A stretch of DNA of 24,887 nt from JBJKRF01 sp046704785 (GTDB taxonomy: Bacteria; Chloroflexota; Anaerolineae; Anaerolineales; Villigracilaceae). The translations under genes were made by a program, and so were the position numbers. Positions 8,290 through 15,121 of the stretch are shown here, in pieces. The stretch covers positions 1-24,887 of the forward strand of contig JBJKRF010000159.1 in the NCBI GenBank assembly GCA_046704785.1, written 5' to 3'. Within the stretch, counting starts at the first letter, position 1, and every line of letters starts with the position of its first letter. Under the pieces are notes generated by a model, which saw only the letters and a list, made by a program, of their open reading frames with translations, was not told the DNA's origin and made no database searches.

Positions 8290-10362
8290 ATGAAAGAGTA
8301 CACGACCGAGTACCTCCGCAATATCGCTCTCGTCGCACACGGTGGCGCCGGGAAAACGATGCTGGCGGAGGCTTTTCTTCATTTCACAGGGGCAACAACG
8401 CGTCTGGGCAAAGTCGAAGACGGAACAACCACGTCGGATTATGACGAAGAGGAAGTACGGCGCAATATTTCGATTTATACGAGTATGATCCCGGTCGAAC
8501 ACCGTGACTACAAGCTCAATTTCCTGGATGCCCCCGGCTACACCGACTTTATCGGTGAAATGGTCTCGGCATTGAGCGTTGCCGACGGTGCACTGATCCT
8601 GATCGATTCAGTGGCGGGTGTGGAAGTAGGCACAGAATTGGCCTGGAATACCTGCAATCAACTCAAACTTCCTCGCTCCATTGTGATCAACAAGATGGAC
8701 CGCGACAACGCCAATTACGCCAAGGCGTACGCCAGCATCGAAGAATTAGCCCATTCCAGCGGTGCGCGCGTCGTCAAGTTGCAGTTGCCCTGGGGCGAAA
8801 AGCTGGATTTCAAGGGCATCATCGACCTCGTTAGCATGAAAGCCTATCCCGACGATGGCAAAGAGTCGGTCGACATCCCCGCCGAATACAAATCCGCTGC
8901 CGATGAAGCACATACCACCCTGATCGAAGCCGCTGCGGAGGGCGAAGACGCCCTGCTCGAAAAGTACCTAGAAAGCGGCGAACTGACCGATGTTGAGCTT
9001 TTACGCGGTTTGAAAAACGCCGTGCTTAACGGCTCCTTCGTGCCCGTTTTGGTAGCGTCTGGTGCGCACGAAAAAGGCATTGCCCCCCTGCTCGATGCGC
9101 TCATCAACCTGATGCCGAACCCGGCGGAGCACCCCGAAATAACAGCGGAAGGCAAAGACGGCGAGGAAAAATTAAAAGTTAGCGACAGTGGCCCCCTGGC
9201 TGCTTACGTATGGAAAACCACTGCCGATCCATTCGTCGGTAAGATGACCTACTTCAAGATCGTCTCCGGCACGCTGGTAACCGACGCGCATCTATGGAAT
9301 CAAACCAAAGGCGCAGAGGAACGTATGGCCGGGCTACACATCCAGCGCGGGAAGGAGCAGATTGCGGTCAAAACCGTCCATGCGGGCGACATTGCCACCG
9401 TCGCCAAATTGGGCGCGACGGTAACAGGCGATACGCTATGCGACAAGACCCATCCATTAACGCTCCCCAGTCCGAAATACCCGACGGCGCTCTACCGCGT
9501 GGCTATCCAACCCAAAACCCAGGCCGATGCCGCCAAGATCAGCCCAACGCTGACCCGCCTGTGTGAAGAGGACATGACCCTGAATTGGTACAACGAACCG
9601 GCCACCGGGCAGACCATCCTGCAAGGGATGGGCGACCAGCACATCGACGTGGCTATCCACCGCGCCCAGACCAAATTCCAGGTCGGGCTGGTCACCGAAG
9701 AACCGAAAATCCCCTATCGCGAAGGAATCACCAAAAAAGCGACGGCCATGTACCGCCACAAGAAGCAGACCGGTGGCGCAGGCCAGTTCGGCGAAGTCCA
9801 TCTGCGGGTGGAGCCGTACCATGATGCAGATTTCGAGTTCGCCGACGAACTGGTTGGCATGAACCTGTCGCGCTCGTACCTGCCCTCCATCGAAAAGGGA
9901 ATCCGCGCTTCCATGGATCAGGGCGTCTTCGCGGGGTACCCACTCAGCAATGTCAAAGTGATCGTCTTCGACGGCAAAGAGCATCCGGTGGATTCGAAAC
10001 CGGTCGCTTTCGAAATTGCCGGACGCGAGGCCTTCAAACTGGCCGTTCACGACGCCGGGCCGGTGCTGTTCGAGCCTATCATGAACGTGCGCGTCGTCGT
10101 CCCGGATACCAACATGGGCGACGTGATGAGCGATCTCAACAGCCGCCGCGGACGGGTGCAAGGCACCGAATCGGAACGGGGGAATACCGTCGTGCTGGCG
10201 CATGTTCCGTTGGCCGAGATGTTGCGTTACACCACTCAATTGCGCTCCATCACCGGTGGGCGTGGTTACTTCGAAATGGAATTCGCCCACTACGACGTCG
10301 TCCCTTCTAACATTGCCGGATCGATCATGGAAGCGCACAAGAGAGAAACGGAAGAAGAGTAA
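8290..10362 (+). CDS. fusA2: Elongation factor G-like GTPase (EF-G2 type)
   Basis: This is a 690-residue translational GTPase with all five EF-G domains by length and similarity. The GTP-binding motifs are variant: the P-loop reads AHGGAGKT (residues 16-23) instead of AHIDAGKT, the G3 motif is DAPGYTDF (from Asp80) with Tyr in place of the catalytic His of EF-G and EF-Tu, and the G4 motif NKMD (134-137) is normal. These changes are, from memory, characteristic of the EF-G2 paralogues of Thermus and Actinobacteria, whose cellular role is unclear; they are probably slow or ribosome-independent GTPases. It stands alone behind its own promoter and a long leader, without rpsL, rpsG or tuf nearby, which also argues against it being the housekeeping fusA. 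The ATG is supported by GAGGAG 9 nt upstream. Confidence 0.92.
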   Translation: MKEYTTEYLRNIALVAHGGAGKTMLAEAFLHFTGATTRLGKVEDGTTTSDYDEEEVRRNISIYTSMIPVEHRDYKLNFLDAPGYTDFIGEMVSALSVADGALILIDSVAGVEVGTELAWNTCNQLKLPRSIVINKMDRDNANYAKAYASIEELAHSSGARVVKLQLPWGEKLDFKGIIDLVSMKAYPDDGKESVDIPAEYKSAADEAHTTLIEAAAEGEDALLEKYLESGELTDVELLRGLKNAVLNGSFVPVLVASGAHEKGIAPLLDALINLMPNPAEHPEITAEGKDGEEKLKVSDSGPLAAYVWKTTADPFVGKMTYFKIVSGTLVTDAHLWNQTKGAEERMAGLHIQRGKEQIAVKTVHAGDIATVAKLGATVTGDTLCDKTHPLTLPSPKYPTALYRVAIQPKTQADAAKISPTLTRLCEEDMTLNWYNEPATGQTILQGMGDQHIDVAIHRAQTKFQVGLVTEEPKIPYREGITKKATAMYRHKKQTGGAGQFGEVHLRVEPYHDADFEFADELVGMNLSRSYLPSIEKGIRASMDQGVFAGYPLSNVKVIVFDGKEHPVDSKPVAFEIAGREAFKLAVHDAGPVLFEPIMNVRVVVPDTNMGDVMSDLNSRRGRVQGTESERGNTVVLAHVPLAEMLRYTTQLRSITGGRGYFEMEFAHYDVVPSNIAGSIMEAHKRETEEE

Positions 10363-10378
10363 ACTCCCGGCTCTTTTT

Positions 10379-10409
10379 ACCGGGGAATAACCGAATTCCC
10401 CGGTGTTTT
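10379..10409 (+). terminator. Terminator after the EF-G2 gene
   Basis: A 10-bp perfect stem (10379-10388 with 10395-10404), 6-nt loop, then G and four T residues. It begins 17 nt after the EF-G2 stop and separates that gene from the cysK promoter. Confidence 0.75.
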
Positions 10410-10441
10410 CATAATAATTTTGATAGAGTTTCGCCATTGGC

Positions 10442-10469
10442 TTGACTTTATTGATCGAAGCATTAAAAT
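10442..10469 (+). promoter_or_regulatory. cysK promoter
   Basis: TTGACT (10442-10447), 16-bp spacer and TAAAAT (10464-10469). The same spacing and the same -10 occur before cysM. The predicted transcript starts near 10476 and has a leader of about 210 nt. Confidence 0.65.
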
Positions 10470-10496
10470 AAAAACTATGATGATGCTCAATCTGTC

Positions 10497-10641
10497 TTGC
10501 TTGTGTCTGGGGCGGGGTTCATAACCACCGCCTCTTCGTAAAAACAGCCAACTGACGAAGAACGGTGGCGAATCCCGCATGCGAAAGAAAAGCTCGCATG
10601 GCGAATTGCTCGCCGTTCTTTTTTGTCGATTGGCTGTTTTT
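10497..10641 (+). ncRNA. Putative cis-regulatory RNA (riboswitch-like leader) of cysK
   Basis: This is a structured leader nearly duplicated before cysM. In order: hairpin A (10509-10515 with 10528-10534, one G-U pair); stem CTTCGT/ACGAAG (10534-10539 with 10555-10560); segment B (10563-10578), which can pair with hairpin A's sequence over 15 bp (10512-10530) instead; hairpin CATGCGA/TCGCATG; hairpin GGCGA/TCGCC; and the closing arm CCGTTCTT plus T-run. The loop 10540-10551 is perfectly complementary (12 bp) to 10630-10641, just past the T-run, suggesting a pseudoknot. Mutually exclusive A-B pairing versus the AAGAACGG/CCGTTCTT terminator is the expected logic of an attenuator. Position before two cysteine synthase genes suggests it senses cysteine, O-acetylserine, another sulfur metabolite or tRNA-Cys. 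I do not recognise a known class; the string GGTGGC followed by CCCGC only faintly resembles a T-box. Confidence 0.65.
10558..10624 (+). terminator. Attenuator terminator in the cysK leader
   Basis: AAGAACGG (10558-10565) pairs perfectly with CCGTTCTT (10613-10620), enclosing two smaller hairpins (CATGCGA/TCGCATG and GGCGA/TCGCC). The 3' arm runs into six T residues (10619-10624). It lies 65 nt before the cysK ATG, so it would stop transcription before the gene. Segment B needed for its 5' arm can be taken by the upstream hairpin A sequence. Confidence 0.6.
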
Positions 10642-10688
10642 GTTTACTTTGCAGCAAAGACTTACTTTTCAAATTGGAGAATAAGCTC

Positions 10689-11624
10689 ATGAAAATCGCA
10701 TCAGACGTGACAGAACTTATCGGCAATACACCACTCGTACGCCTGAATCGGATCAGTCAGGGAGCCAAAGCGGAGATCGCCGCCAAACTGGAGTTCTTCA
10801 ACCCTGCGCACAGCGTAAAAGACCGCATTGGCTTCGCAATGATCGACGCCGCCGAAAAAGCCGGTGTGCTCACGAAAGATAAAACCATCGTCGAACCGAC
10901 CAGCGGCAACACAGGAATCGCCTTGGCAATGGTGGCAGCAGCCAGAGGCTATCAATGTGTCTTGACAATGCCTGATACCATGTCGAAAGAGCGACGCATG
11001 TTGCTACGCGCGTACGGCGCAGACCTGATTCTGACGCCAGGCGCCGAGGGCATGAACGGCGCGATCAAGAAAGCCGAAGAACTGGTCAATTCTGCCCCTG
11101 ACAAATATTTCCTGCCGCAACAGTTCAAAAACCCGGCTAACCCGGAAATCCATCGCAAGACAACCGCAGAGGAAATCTGGCGTGATACCGACGGGAAAGT
11201 CGATTTTCTGGTGGCCGGCATTGGCACCGGTGGAACCATCACAGGCACGGGCGAGGTACTGAAAGCTCACAAGCCGTCTTTCAAAGCTATCGCCGTCGAA
11301 CCGGACGCCTCCGCGGTGTTGTCCGGTGGGCAAAAAGGCCCGCACAAGATTCAGGGCATCGGCGCCGGTTTCATCCCGGATGTGCTGAATACCAAAGTCT
11401 ATGACGAGGTCATCCGTGTCAAAGATGACGATGCCATGGAGACGGCCCGCCGCATGGCGCGGGAAGAAGGCCTACTGGTTGGGATTTCGTCCGGTGCGGC
11501 AACCTGGGCTGCTCTACAGGTGGCGAATCGCGCCGAAAACGCCGGAAAGCTGATTGTGGTCATTATCCCGTCTTTCGGTGAGCGCTACCTCTCTACGCCG
11601 CTTTACGCCAACCTGGCAGATTGA
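10689..11624 (+). CDS. cysK: Cysteine synthase A (O-acetylserine sulfhydrylase)
   Basis: This 311-residue, PLP-dependent enzyme makes cysteine from O-acetylserine and sulfide. The PLP lysine is Lys44 in AHSVKDR. The substrate loop is intact (PTSGNTG, residues 70-76), as are the phosphate-binding GTGGT segment and GISSGAA near the C-terminus. The length is typical of the family. The start is the ATG at 10689, with GGAG 9 nt upstream; an open frame extends further upstream but would run into the leader RNA. cysE follows after 94 nt without a terminator, so they are probably one transcript. This fits the known CysK-CysE complex. Confidence 0.95.
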   Translation: MKIASDVTELIGNTPLVRLNRISQGAKAEIAAKLEFFNPAHSVKDRIGFAMIDAAEKAGVLTKDKTIVEPTSGNTGIALAMVAAARGYQCVLTMPDTMSKERRMLLRAYGADLILTPGAEGMNGAIKKAEELVNSAPDKYFLPQQFKNPANPEIHRKTTAEEIWRDTDGKVDFLVAGIGTGGTITGTGEVLKAHKPSFKAIAVEPDASAVLSGGQKGPHKIQGIGAGFIPDVLNTKVYDEVIRVKDDDAMETARRMAREEGLLVGISSGAATWAALQVANRAENAGKLIVVIIPSFGERYLSTPLYANLAD

Positions 11625-11718
11625 CGGATCGCCTACAACACCATTTGCAGCAACGCATAGAACCTGGATATTATTGCAAGGGCGCAACGACATCTACCCC
11701 TGCAATCTGGAGGCAACC

Positions 11719-12483
11719 ATGTCAACAGAAACAATCACGGCCAACCCGGTCCTGCGTCCTTTGAGAGGCATGGCAAATTATCTCGCCAAAATCCGCCGGG
11801 ATATCGATTCGGTCATCGAACGCGACCCGGCAGCGCGCTCAAGCCTCGAAGTGATGCTGGTCTATTCGGGTCTGCACGCCATCTGGATACACCACATCAC
11901 CCACTGGCTGTGGATTCACAATATCAAGTTTGTCGCGCGCTGGATTTCACAGCTCGCGCGCTGGTGGACGGGCATCGAAATCCATCCGGGGGCAAGCATC
12001 GGCCCGGGGTTTTTCATCGATCACGGTATGGGCGTTGTGATCGGTGAAACCGCGGAGGTCGGCGCAGACGTCACCTTGTATCACGGCGTGACACTGGGCG
12101 GGACAAGTCTCAACAAAGGCAAACGTCATCCCACCATCGGCGACCGGGTTGTGATCGGCGCAGGCGCCAAGATACTTGGCGCGATCACCATCGGTGATGA
12201 CAGCCGCATTGGCGCGAACGCCGTAGTGGTTAAATCCGTGCCGGCCAACTCGGTGGTGGTCGGCGTGCCCGGACAGATCGTCCAACGCGCCCAGCCCCAT
12301 CGCGCCTCCGACGCACCCGACCTGAATCACACCTCCCTGCCCGACATCATCGGTGTGACCCTCAAGGAATTGCTCCAGCGTGTGGACAATCTTGAGAGTC
12401 GCGTGGACGGGCACGAAACAGAAAAACATTATTCCTACCTGTCTGTCGGCGAAACCTGGCAAGTCGAGGATTACTCGATTTAA
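11719..12483 (+). CDS. cysE: Serine O-acetyltransferase
   Basis: This 254-residue enzyme acetylates serine with acetyl-CoA to give O-acetylserine, the substrate of CysK. An N-terminal helical region is followed by a left-handed parallel beta-helix of hexapeptide repeats (from about IEIHPGASIGPGFFIDHG through GAITIGDDSRIGANAVV). The catalytic His-Asp region is visible in FFIDHGMGVVIGE and the CoA-binding loop in GVTLGGTSLNKGKRHPTIG. The protein has a C-terminal extension of about 60 residues ending in DYSI. A terminal Ile is the residue that inserts into the CysK active site in known cysteine synthase complexes. The ATG at 11719 has GGAGG 5 nt upstream. Confidence 0.95.
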   Translation: MSTETITANPVLRPLRGMANYLAKIRRDIDSVIERDPAARSSLEVMLVYSGLHAIWIHHITHWLWIHNIKFVARWISQLARWWTGIEIHPGASIGPGFFIDHGMGVVIGETAEVGADVTLYHGVTLGGTSLNKGKRHPTIGDRVVIGAGAKILGAITIGDDSRIGANAVVVKSVPANSVVVGVPGQIVQRAQPHRASDAPDLNHTSLPDIIGVTLKELLQRVDNLESRVDGHETEKHYSYLSVGETWQVEDYSI

Positions 12484-12564
12484 CGCCAGCGCTAATATTG
12501 TCACAGGACAGTGTATAACGGGATGCCAATTTTGTAAAAATTGTGGAAACTCACGTCAAAGTCC

Positions 12565-12592
12565 TTGACAAATTGGGCCAAAAAGGTAAAAT
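12565..12592 (+). promoter_or_regulatory. cysM operon promoter
   Basis: TTGACA (12565-12570), 16-bp spacer, TAAAAT (12587-12592), followed by ATATTTA. It is the same architecture as the cysK promoter with an even better -35. It drives the leader RNA and the cysM-mec-DUF4395-trx-cysO-moeZ operon. Confidence 0.7.
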
Positions 12593-12638
12593 ATTTATCA
12601 ACATTTTCTAGTTTATTTTGGAGCATTTCAATGCTAAA

Positions 12639-12800
12639 TTGCTTGTGTCTGAGGCGGGGTTCGTAACCACCGCCTCTTCGGTACAGTTCGTATTTCTCGA
12701 ACCAAAGCAGTCAAACGACTGAAGAACGGTGGCGAATCCCGCATGCGACAAATTTTCGCATGGCGATTTCTCGCCGTTCTTTTGTTTTGTCGGTTGGCTG
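12639..12800 (+). ncRNA. Putative cis-regulatory RNA (riboswitch-like leader) of cysM
   Basis: This is the second copy of the cysK leader architecture. Hairpin A: 12651-12657 with 12670-12676, inner GGTT/AACC. Stem CTTCGGT/ACTGAAG: 12676-12682 with 12718-12724, containing an extra GTTCG/CGAAC hairpin absent from the cysK copy. Segment B: 12727-12742, able to pair with 12654-12672 over 16 bp with a 3-nt bulge. Then CATGCGA/TCGCATG, GGCGA/TCGCC and the terminator arm. The loop segment CAGTCAA (12708-12714) pairs with TTGGCTG (12794-12800), using a G-U where the cysK copy has G-C. Conserved blocks are almost identical between copies, while the variable region differs in length yet keeps its pairing. 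The leader is RNA-like, not coding; an open frame crossing it ahead of cysM is an accident. Confidence 0.65.
12722..12788 (+). terminator. Attenuator terminator in the cysM leader
   Basis: AAGAACGG (12722-12729) pairs with CCGTTCTT (12774-12781), with two enclosed hairpins and a T-rich tail (TTTTGTTTT). The same fold occurs in the cysK leader. It lies about 40 nt before the cysM GTG start. Confidence 0.55.
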
Positions 12801-12827
12801 TTTCTATTTTTAAATCGGAGTTCATCG

Positions 12828-13778
12828 GTGAACTTAACAAAATTCGACATCCCGCAATTAAGCACCCCCCCTGCCAGTGGTCTGGAATCACTGGTAGGCA
12901 ATACGCCCCTGCTTCCTTTACGACACATCACAAGCCGGCTTTCTCCGCGCGTCCATGTTTTCGCCAAGGCAGAGTGGTTCAACCCGGGTGGCTCCGTCAA
13001 AGACCGTCCGGCGTTGAACATCATCCAGGATGCGCTGGACAGCGGTCAATTAGAAAACGGAAAACGATTGCTCGACTCGACGTCTGGGAACATGGGCATC
13101 GCGTATGCAACTTTTGGCGCGGCTCTGGGCATTCCCGTCACGCTGGCCGTCCCTGCCAACGCCAGCCCCGAACGCATCACCATCCTGCGAGCCTTGGGCG
13201 CGGAACTTATCCTGACCGACCCGCTGGAAGGTTCCGACGGGGCCTTGCTGGTGGCCCGCCGCATGGCCGCCGAAGCGCCTGACAAGTATTTCTACGCCAA
13301 CCAATACAACAACCCGGCCAACTGGCAGGCGCATTATCAATCCACTGGGCCAGAACTGGTGACACAAACCAACGGACGCATCGCTTACTTCGTGGCCGGG
13401 CTGGGCACCTCCGGCACATTGACCGGCACAGGGCGCTACCTGCGCGAGGTCAATCCGGATGTCAAGCTCATTGCGGTCCAGCCGGATGCGGCCTTCCACG
13501 GCCTGGAGGGTCTCAAGCACATGCCAAGCGCCATCCGTCCGGGTATCTTCGATCCTGCGCTGCCAGACGATACGCTCGCCATCGAAACCGAAGCGGCGCG
13601 CGAGATGACCCGCCGCCTGGCGCGCGAAGAAGGTCTATTTGTCGGAATTTCTTCCGGGGCGGCTGCACTGGCAGCCTTACAGATTGCCTCTGACCTGGAC
13701 GAAGGCGTCATCGTAACACTCTTCCCCGATGCGGGGTACAAATATCTCAGCGAAAAACCACTGTGGGAGGCACAATGA
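12828..13778 (+). CDS. cysM: Cysteine synthase B / CysO-dependent cysteine synthase
   Basis: This 316-residue PLP enzyme is a paralogue of CysK. The PLP lysine is Lys58 in GGSVKDR, the substrate loop is STSGNMG (Met where CysK has Thr), and GTSGT and GISSGAA are present. The PGIFDP region resembles E. coli CysM. Being first in an operon with mec, cysO and moeZ suggests it uses CysO thiocarboxylate as sulfur donor, as in Mycobacterium tuberculosis CysM. The acyl acceptor (O-acetylserine or O-phosphoserine) cannot be decided; where I expect the M. tuberculosis O-phosphoserine arginine, this protein appears to have LKHM. I chose the GTG at 12828 because GGAG lies 8 nt upstream and an upstream ATG at 12729 lies inside the leader terminator. 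The stop overlaps the mec ATG (ATGA). Confidence 0.92.
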   Translation: MNLTKFDIPQLSTPPASGLESLVGNTPLLPLRHITSRLSPRVHVFAKAEWFNPGGSVKDRPALNIIQDALDSGQLENGKRLLDSTSGNMGIAYATFGAALGIPVTLAVPANASPERITILRALGAELILTDPLEGSDGALLVARRMAAEAPDKYFYANQYNNPANWQAHYQSTGPELVTQTNGRIAYFVAGLGTSGTLTGTGRYLREVNPDVKLIAVQPDAAFHGLEGLKHMPSAIRPGIFDPALPDDTLAIETEAAREMTRRLAREEGLFVGISSGAAALAALQIASDLDEGVIVTLFPDAGYKYLSEKPLWEAQ

Positions 13779-14215
13779 GCACACTCGAAATTTCAGGGGC
13801 TATTTTGGCACAGCTTCACGCGCATGGGGAACAAGCTTATCCGGAGGAAGGCGCCGGGTTCATATTAGGGAAGGATGGGGATGCACGCCAAATTGAAGCC
13901 ATCTATCCCCTGCCCAATGCGCGCGAAGACGGGGCCCGTCACGACCGCTACCTGGTCACGCCGCAGGATTACCTCAAAGGGGAGTTGGAAGCCGACCGTC
14001 TTGGCTTATCCGTCATCGGCGTGTTCCACTCCCATCCCGACCACCCCAACCGTCCGTCCGAATTCGATCGTGTATGGGCGCAGCCTTTTTTCTCGTACAT
14101 CATTACCAACATCCAAGCAGGGAAGGCTACCGAAAGTCGCTCCTGGCGGTTGAGCGAAGACCGTTCAGAGTTCGAAGAAGAAGAAATCAAAGTGGTTTCA
14201 GGAGTGTCGCAATGA
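13775..14215 (+). CDS. mec: JAMM-domain metalloprotease, Mec-type (CysO-cysteine peptidase)
   Basis: This is a 146-residue JAB1/MPN/Mov34 metalloprotease with a complete zinc JAMM motif: Glu25 in PEEGAG, then His85, His87, Ser95 and Asp98 in HSHPDHPNRPSEFD. In M. tuberculosis the homologue cleaves cysteine from the C-terminus of CysO after CysM has loaded it. The genomic setting, translationally coupled to cysM and in one operon with cysO, supports the same role. Related proteases (QbsD, HcyD) also trim C-terminal residues from sulfur carriers, which matters because this CysO has a four-residue tail after Gly-Gly. The ATG at 13775 has GGGAGG 4 nt upstream; the stop overlaps the next ATG. Confidence 0.9.
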   Translation: MSTLEISGAILAQLHAHGEQAYPEEGAGFILGKDGDARQIEAIYPLPNAREDGARHDRYLVTPQDYLKGELEADRLGLSVIGVFHSHPDHPNRPSEFDRVWAQPFFSYIITNIQAGKATESRSWRLSEDRSEFEEEEIKVVSGVSQ

Positions 14216-14709
14216 ATGCGCAGGCGCTGCAAAAAGTGGACCATGCAGCACTAAAAAGTCACCAGATCGTTATTGTTCTACTCAACATCCTGGGATTTGT
14301 GTTCAACCAGCCGATCCTGCCTGCCATCGTTGCCATCGTCATGGGCCTGGGGTCACTATTAAAAACTCCCGGCTTTGGGTTCGTCTACAAATACGGCCTC
14401 AAACCCCGCGGCTGGGTCAAACCTGATGTATTGGACGACAACCCGGAGCCGCACCGCTTCGCACAATTTGTGGGCTTCCTCTTCATGACCGCCGGATCGA
14501 TTTCCCTGTTCCTGGGTAGCCCTATCCTGGGCTGGGGCTTGGTCTGGATAGTTATCGCGCTGGCTGCGTTGAACGCCTTTGGCGGGTTCTGCGTCGGTTG
14601 CGCCGTCTACTATTGGCTGGCACAAATCCATATGCCCGGCTTCACCAAGACCCCGCCGAACGGCACTTTTCCTGGCATGAAACCGAAAGGGGCTACGCAT
14701 GACTCCTGA
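14212..14709 (+). CDS. DUF4395 membrane protein
   Basis: This 165-residue integral membrane protein has about four hydrophobic segments (roughly residues 19-31, 35-50, 87-103 and 107-125). The family signature GGFCVGCAVYYWL contains a CxxC pair (Cys127, Cys130) at the end of the last helix, consistent with DUF4395. No biochemical role is established to my knowledge. Family members often sit beside thioredoxins or rhodaneses, and here it lies between mec and a membrane-anchored thioredoxin, overlapping both (ATGA at the start, 11 nt at the end). A role in moving or reducing sulfur or disulfides at the membrane is plausible but inferred. The start is supported by AGGAG about 8 nt upstream. Confidence 0.8.
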   Translation: MNAQALQKVDHAALKSHQIVIVLLNILGFVFNQPILPAIVAIVMGLGSLLKTPGFGFVYKYGLKPRGWVKPDVLDDNPEPHRFAQFVGFLFMTAGSISLFLGSPILGWGLVWIVIALAALNAFGGFCVGCAVYYWLAQIHMPGFTKTPPNGTFPGMKPKGATHDS

Positions 14710-15103
14710 CATCTTTTTACGCACCGCTCTTGCAGCGGGCATCATCCTGATGGGATTGGGCGCTTATTGGCTATCCAATCAGTGGATGCTGCTTCGCGCC
14801 CGGTCGTACTCAAGCGCGCTCATCACGCAGCCCAATGGCCCTGCCATCGTCTATTTCACCACGCCCGACTGCGCTCCCTGCAAAACCATCCAGCACCCGG
14901 CCATCGAAAAAGTGCGCGGGATTCTCGGCGAAAAATTGCAAGTCGTCGAAATCGACGCTACCCAGCAAGCCGAACTGGCACAACACTGGGGCGTGATGGG
15001 CGTCCCGACTACATTTATCATCGACTCGCACGGCAAACCGCGCTTCGTCAACAACGGCGTGGCCCGCGCAGACAAACTGCTCAAACAACTTCAGAGCATC
15101 TAA
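14699..15103 (+). CDS. Membrane-anchored thioredoxin
   Basis: This 134-residue protein has one N-terminal membrane anchor (about residues 7-26) and a thioredoxin domain. The redox site is DCAPCK (Cys58, Cys61), and the cis-proline is Pro103 in VMGVPTTF. It overlaps the DUF4395 gene by 11 nt and is 18 nt upstream of cysO, so it belongs to the cysteine operon. It could act with the DUF4395 CxxC pair to deliver reducing equivalents across or at the membrane, or reduce persulfide or thiosulfate donors. This partnership is inference from coupling only. Confidence 0.85.
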   Translation: MTPDIFLRTALAAGIILMGLGAYWLSNQWMLLRARSYSSALITQPNGPAIVYFTTPDCAPCKTIQHPAIEKVRGILGEKLQVVEIDATQQAELAQHWGVMGVPTTFIIDSHGKPRFVNNGVARADKLLKQLQSI

Positions 15104-15121
15104 CCAAGGAGATTTTATTCC

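Noticed and set aside
9457..10437. 326-codon minus-strand open frame antisense to the EF-G2 gene
   Set aside because: EF-G2 is clearly the real gene, and the antisense translation has no recognisable family features.
10563..10578. Canonical T-box leader for tRNA-Cys
   Set aside because: GGTGGC..CCCGC only partly resembles the AGGGTGGNACCGCG box. tRNA-Cys would be expected to need TGGA rather than TGGC, and no standard stem I with a specifier loop is seen. A divergent T-box is not excluded.
10487..10726. Minus-strand open frame over the cysK leader, sharing peptide motifs (EEAVV.NPA.DTS) with one over the cysM leader
   Set aside because: The shared peptides come from the conserved RNA sequence. 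The frame is antisense to a promoter and leader, and the two copies differ in length and frame across the variable loop.
12729..12827. Upstream extension of cysM to an ATG at 12729
   Set aside because: It lies inside the terminator arm of the leader, and the GTG at 12828 has a proper ribosome site and matches family length.
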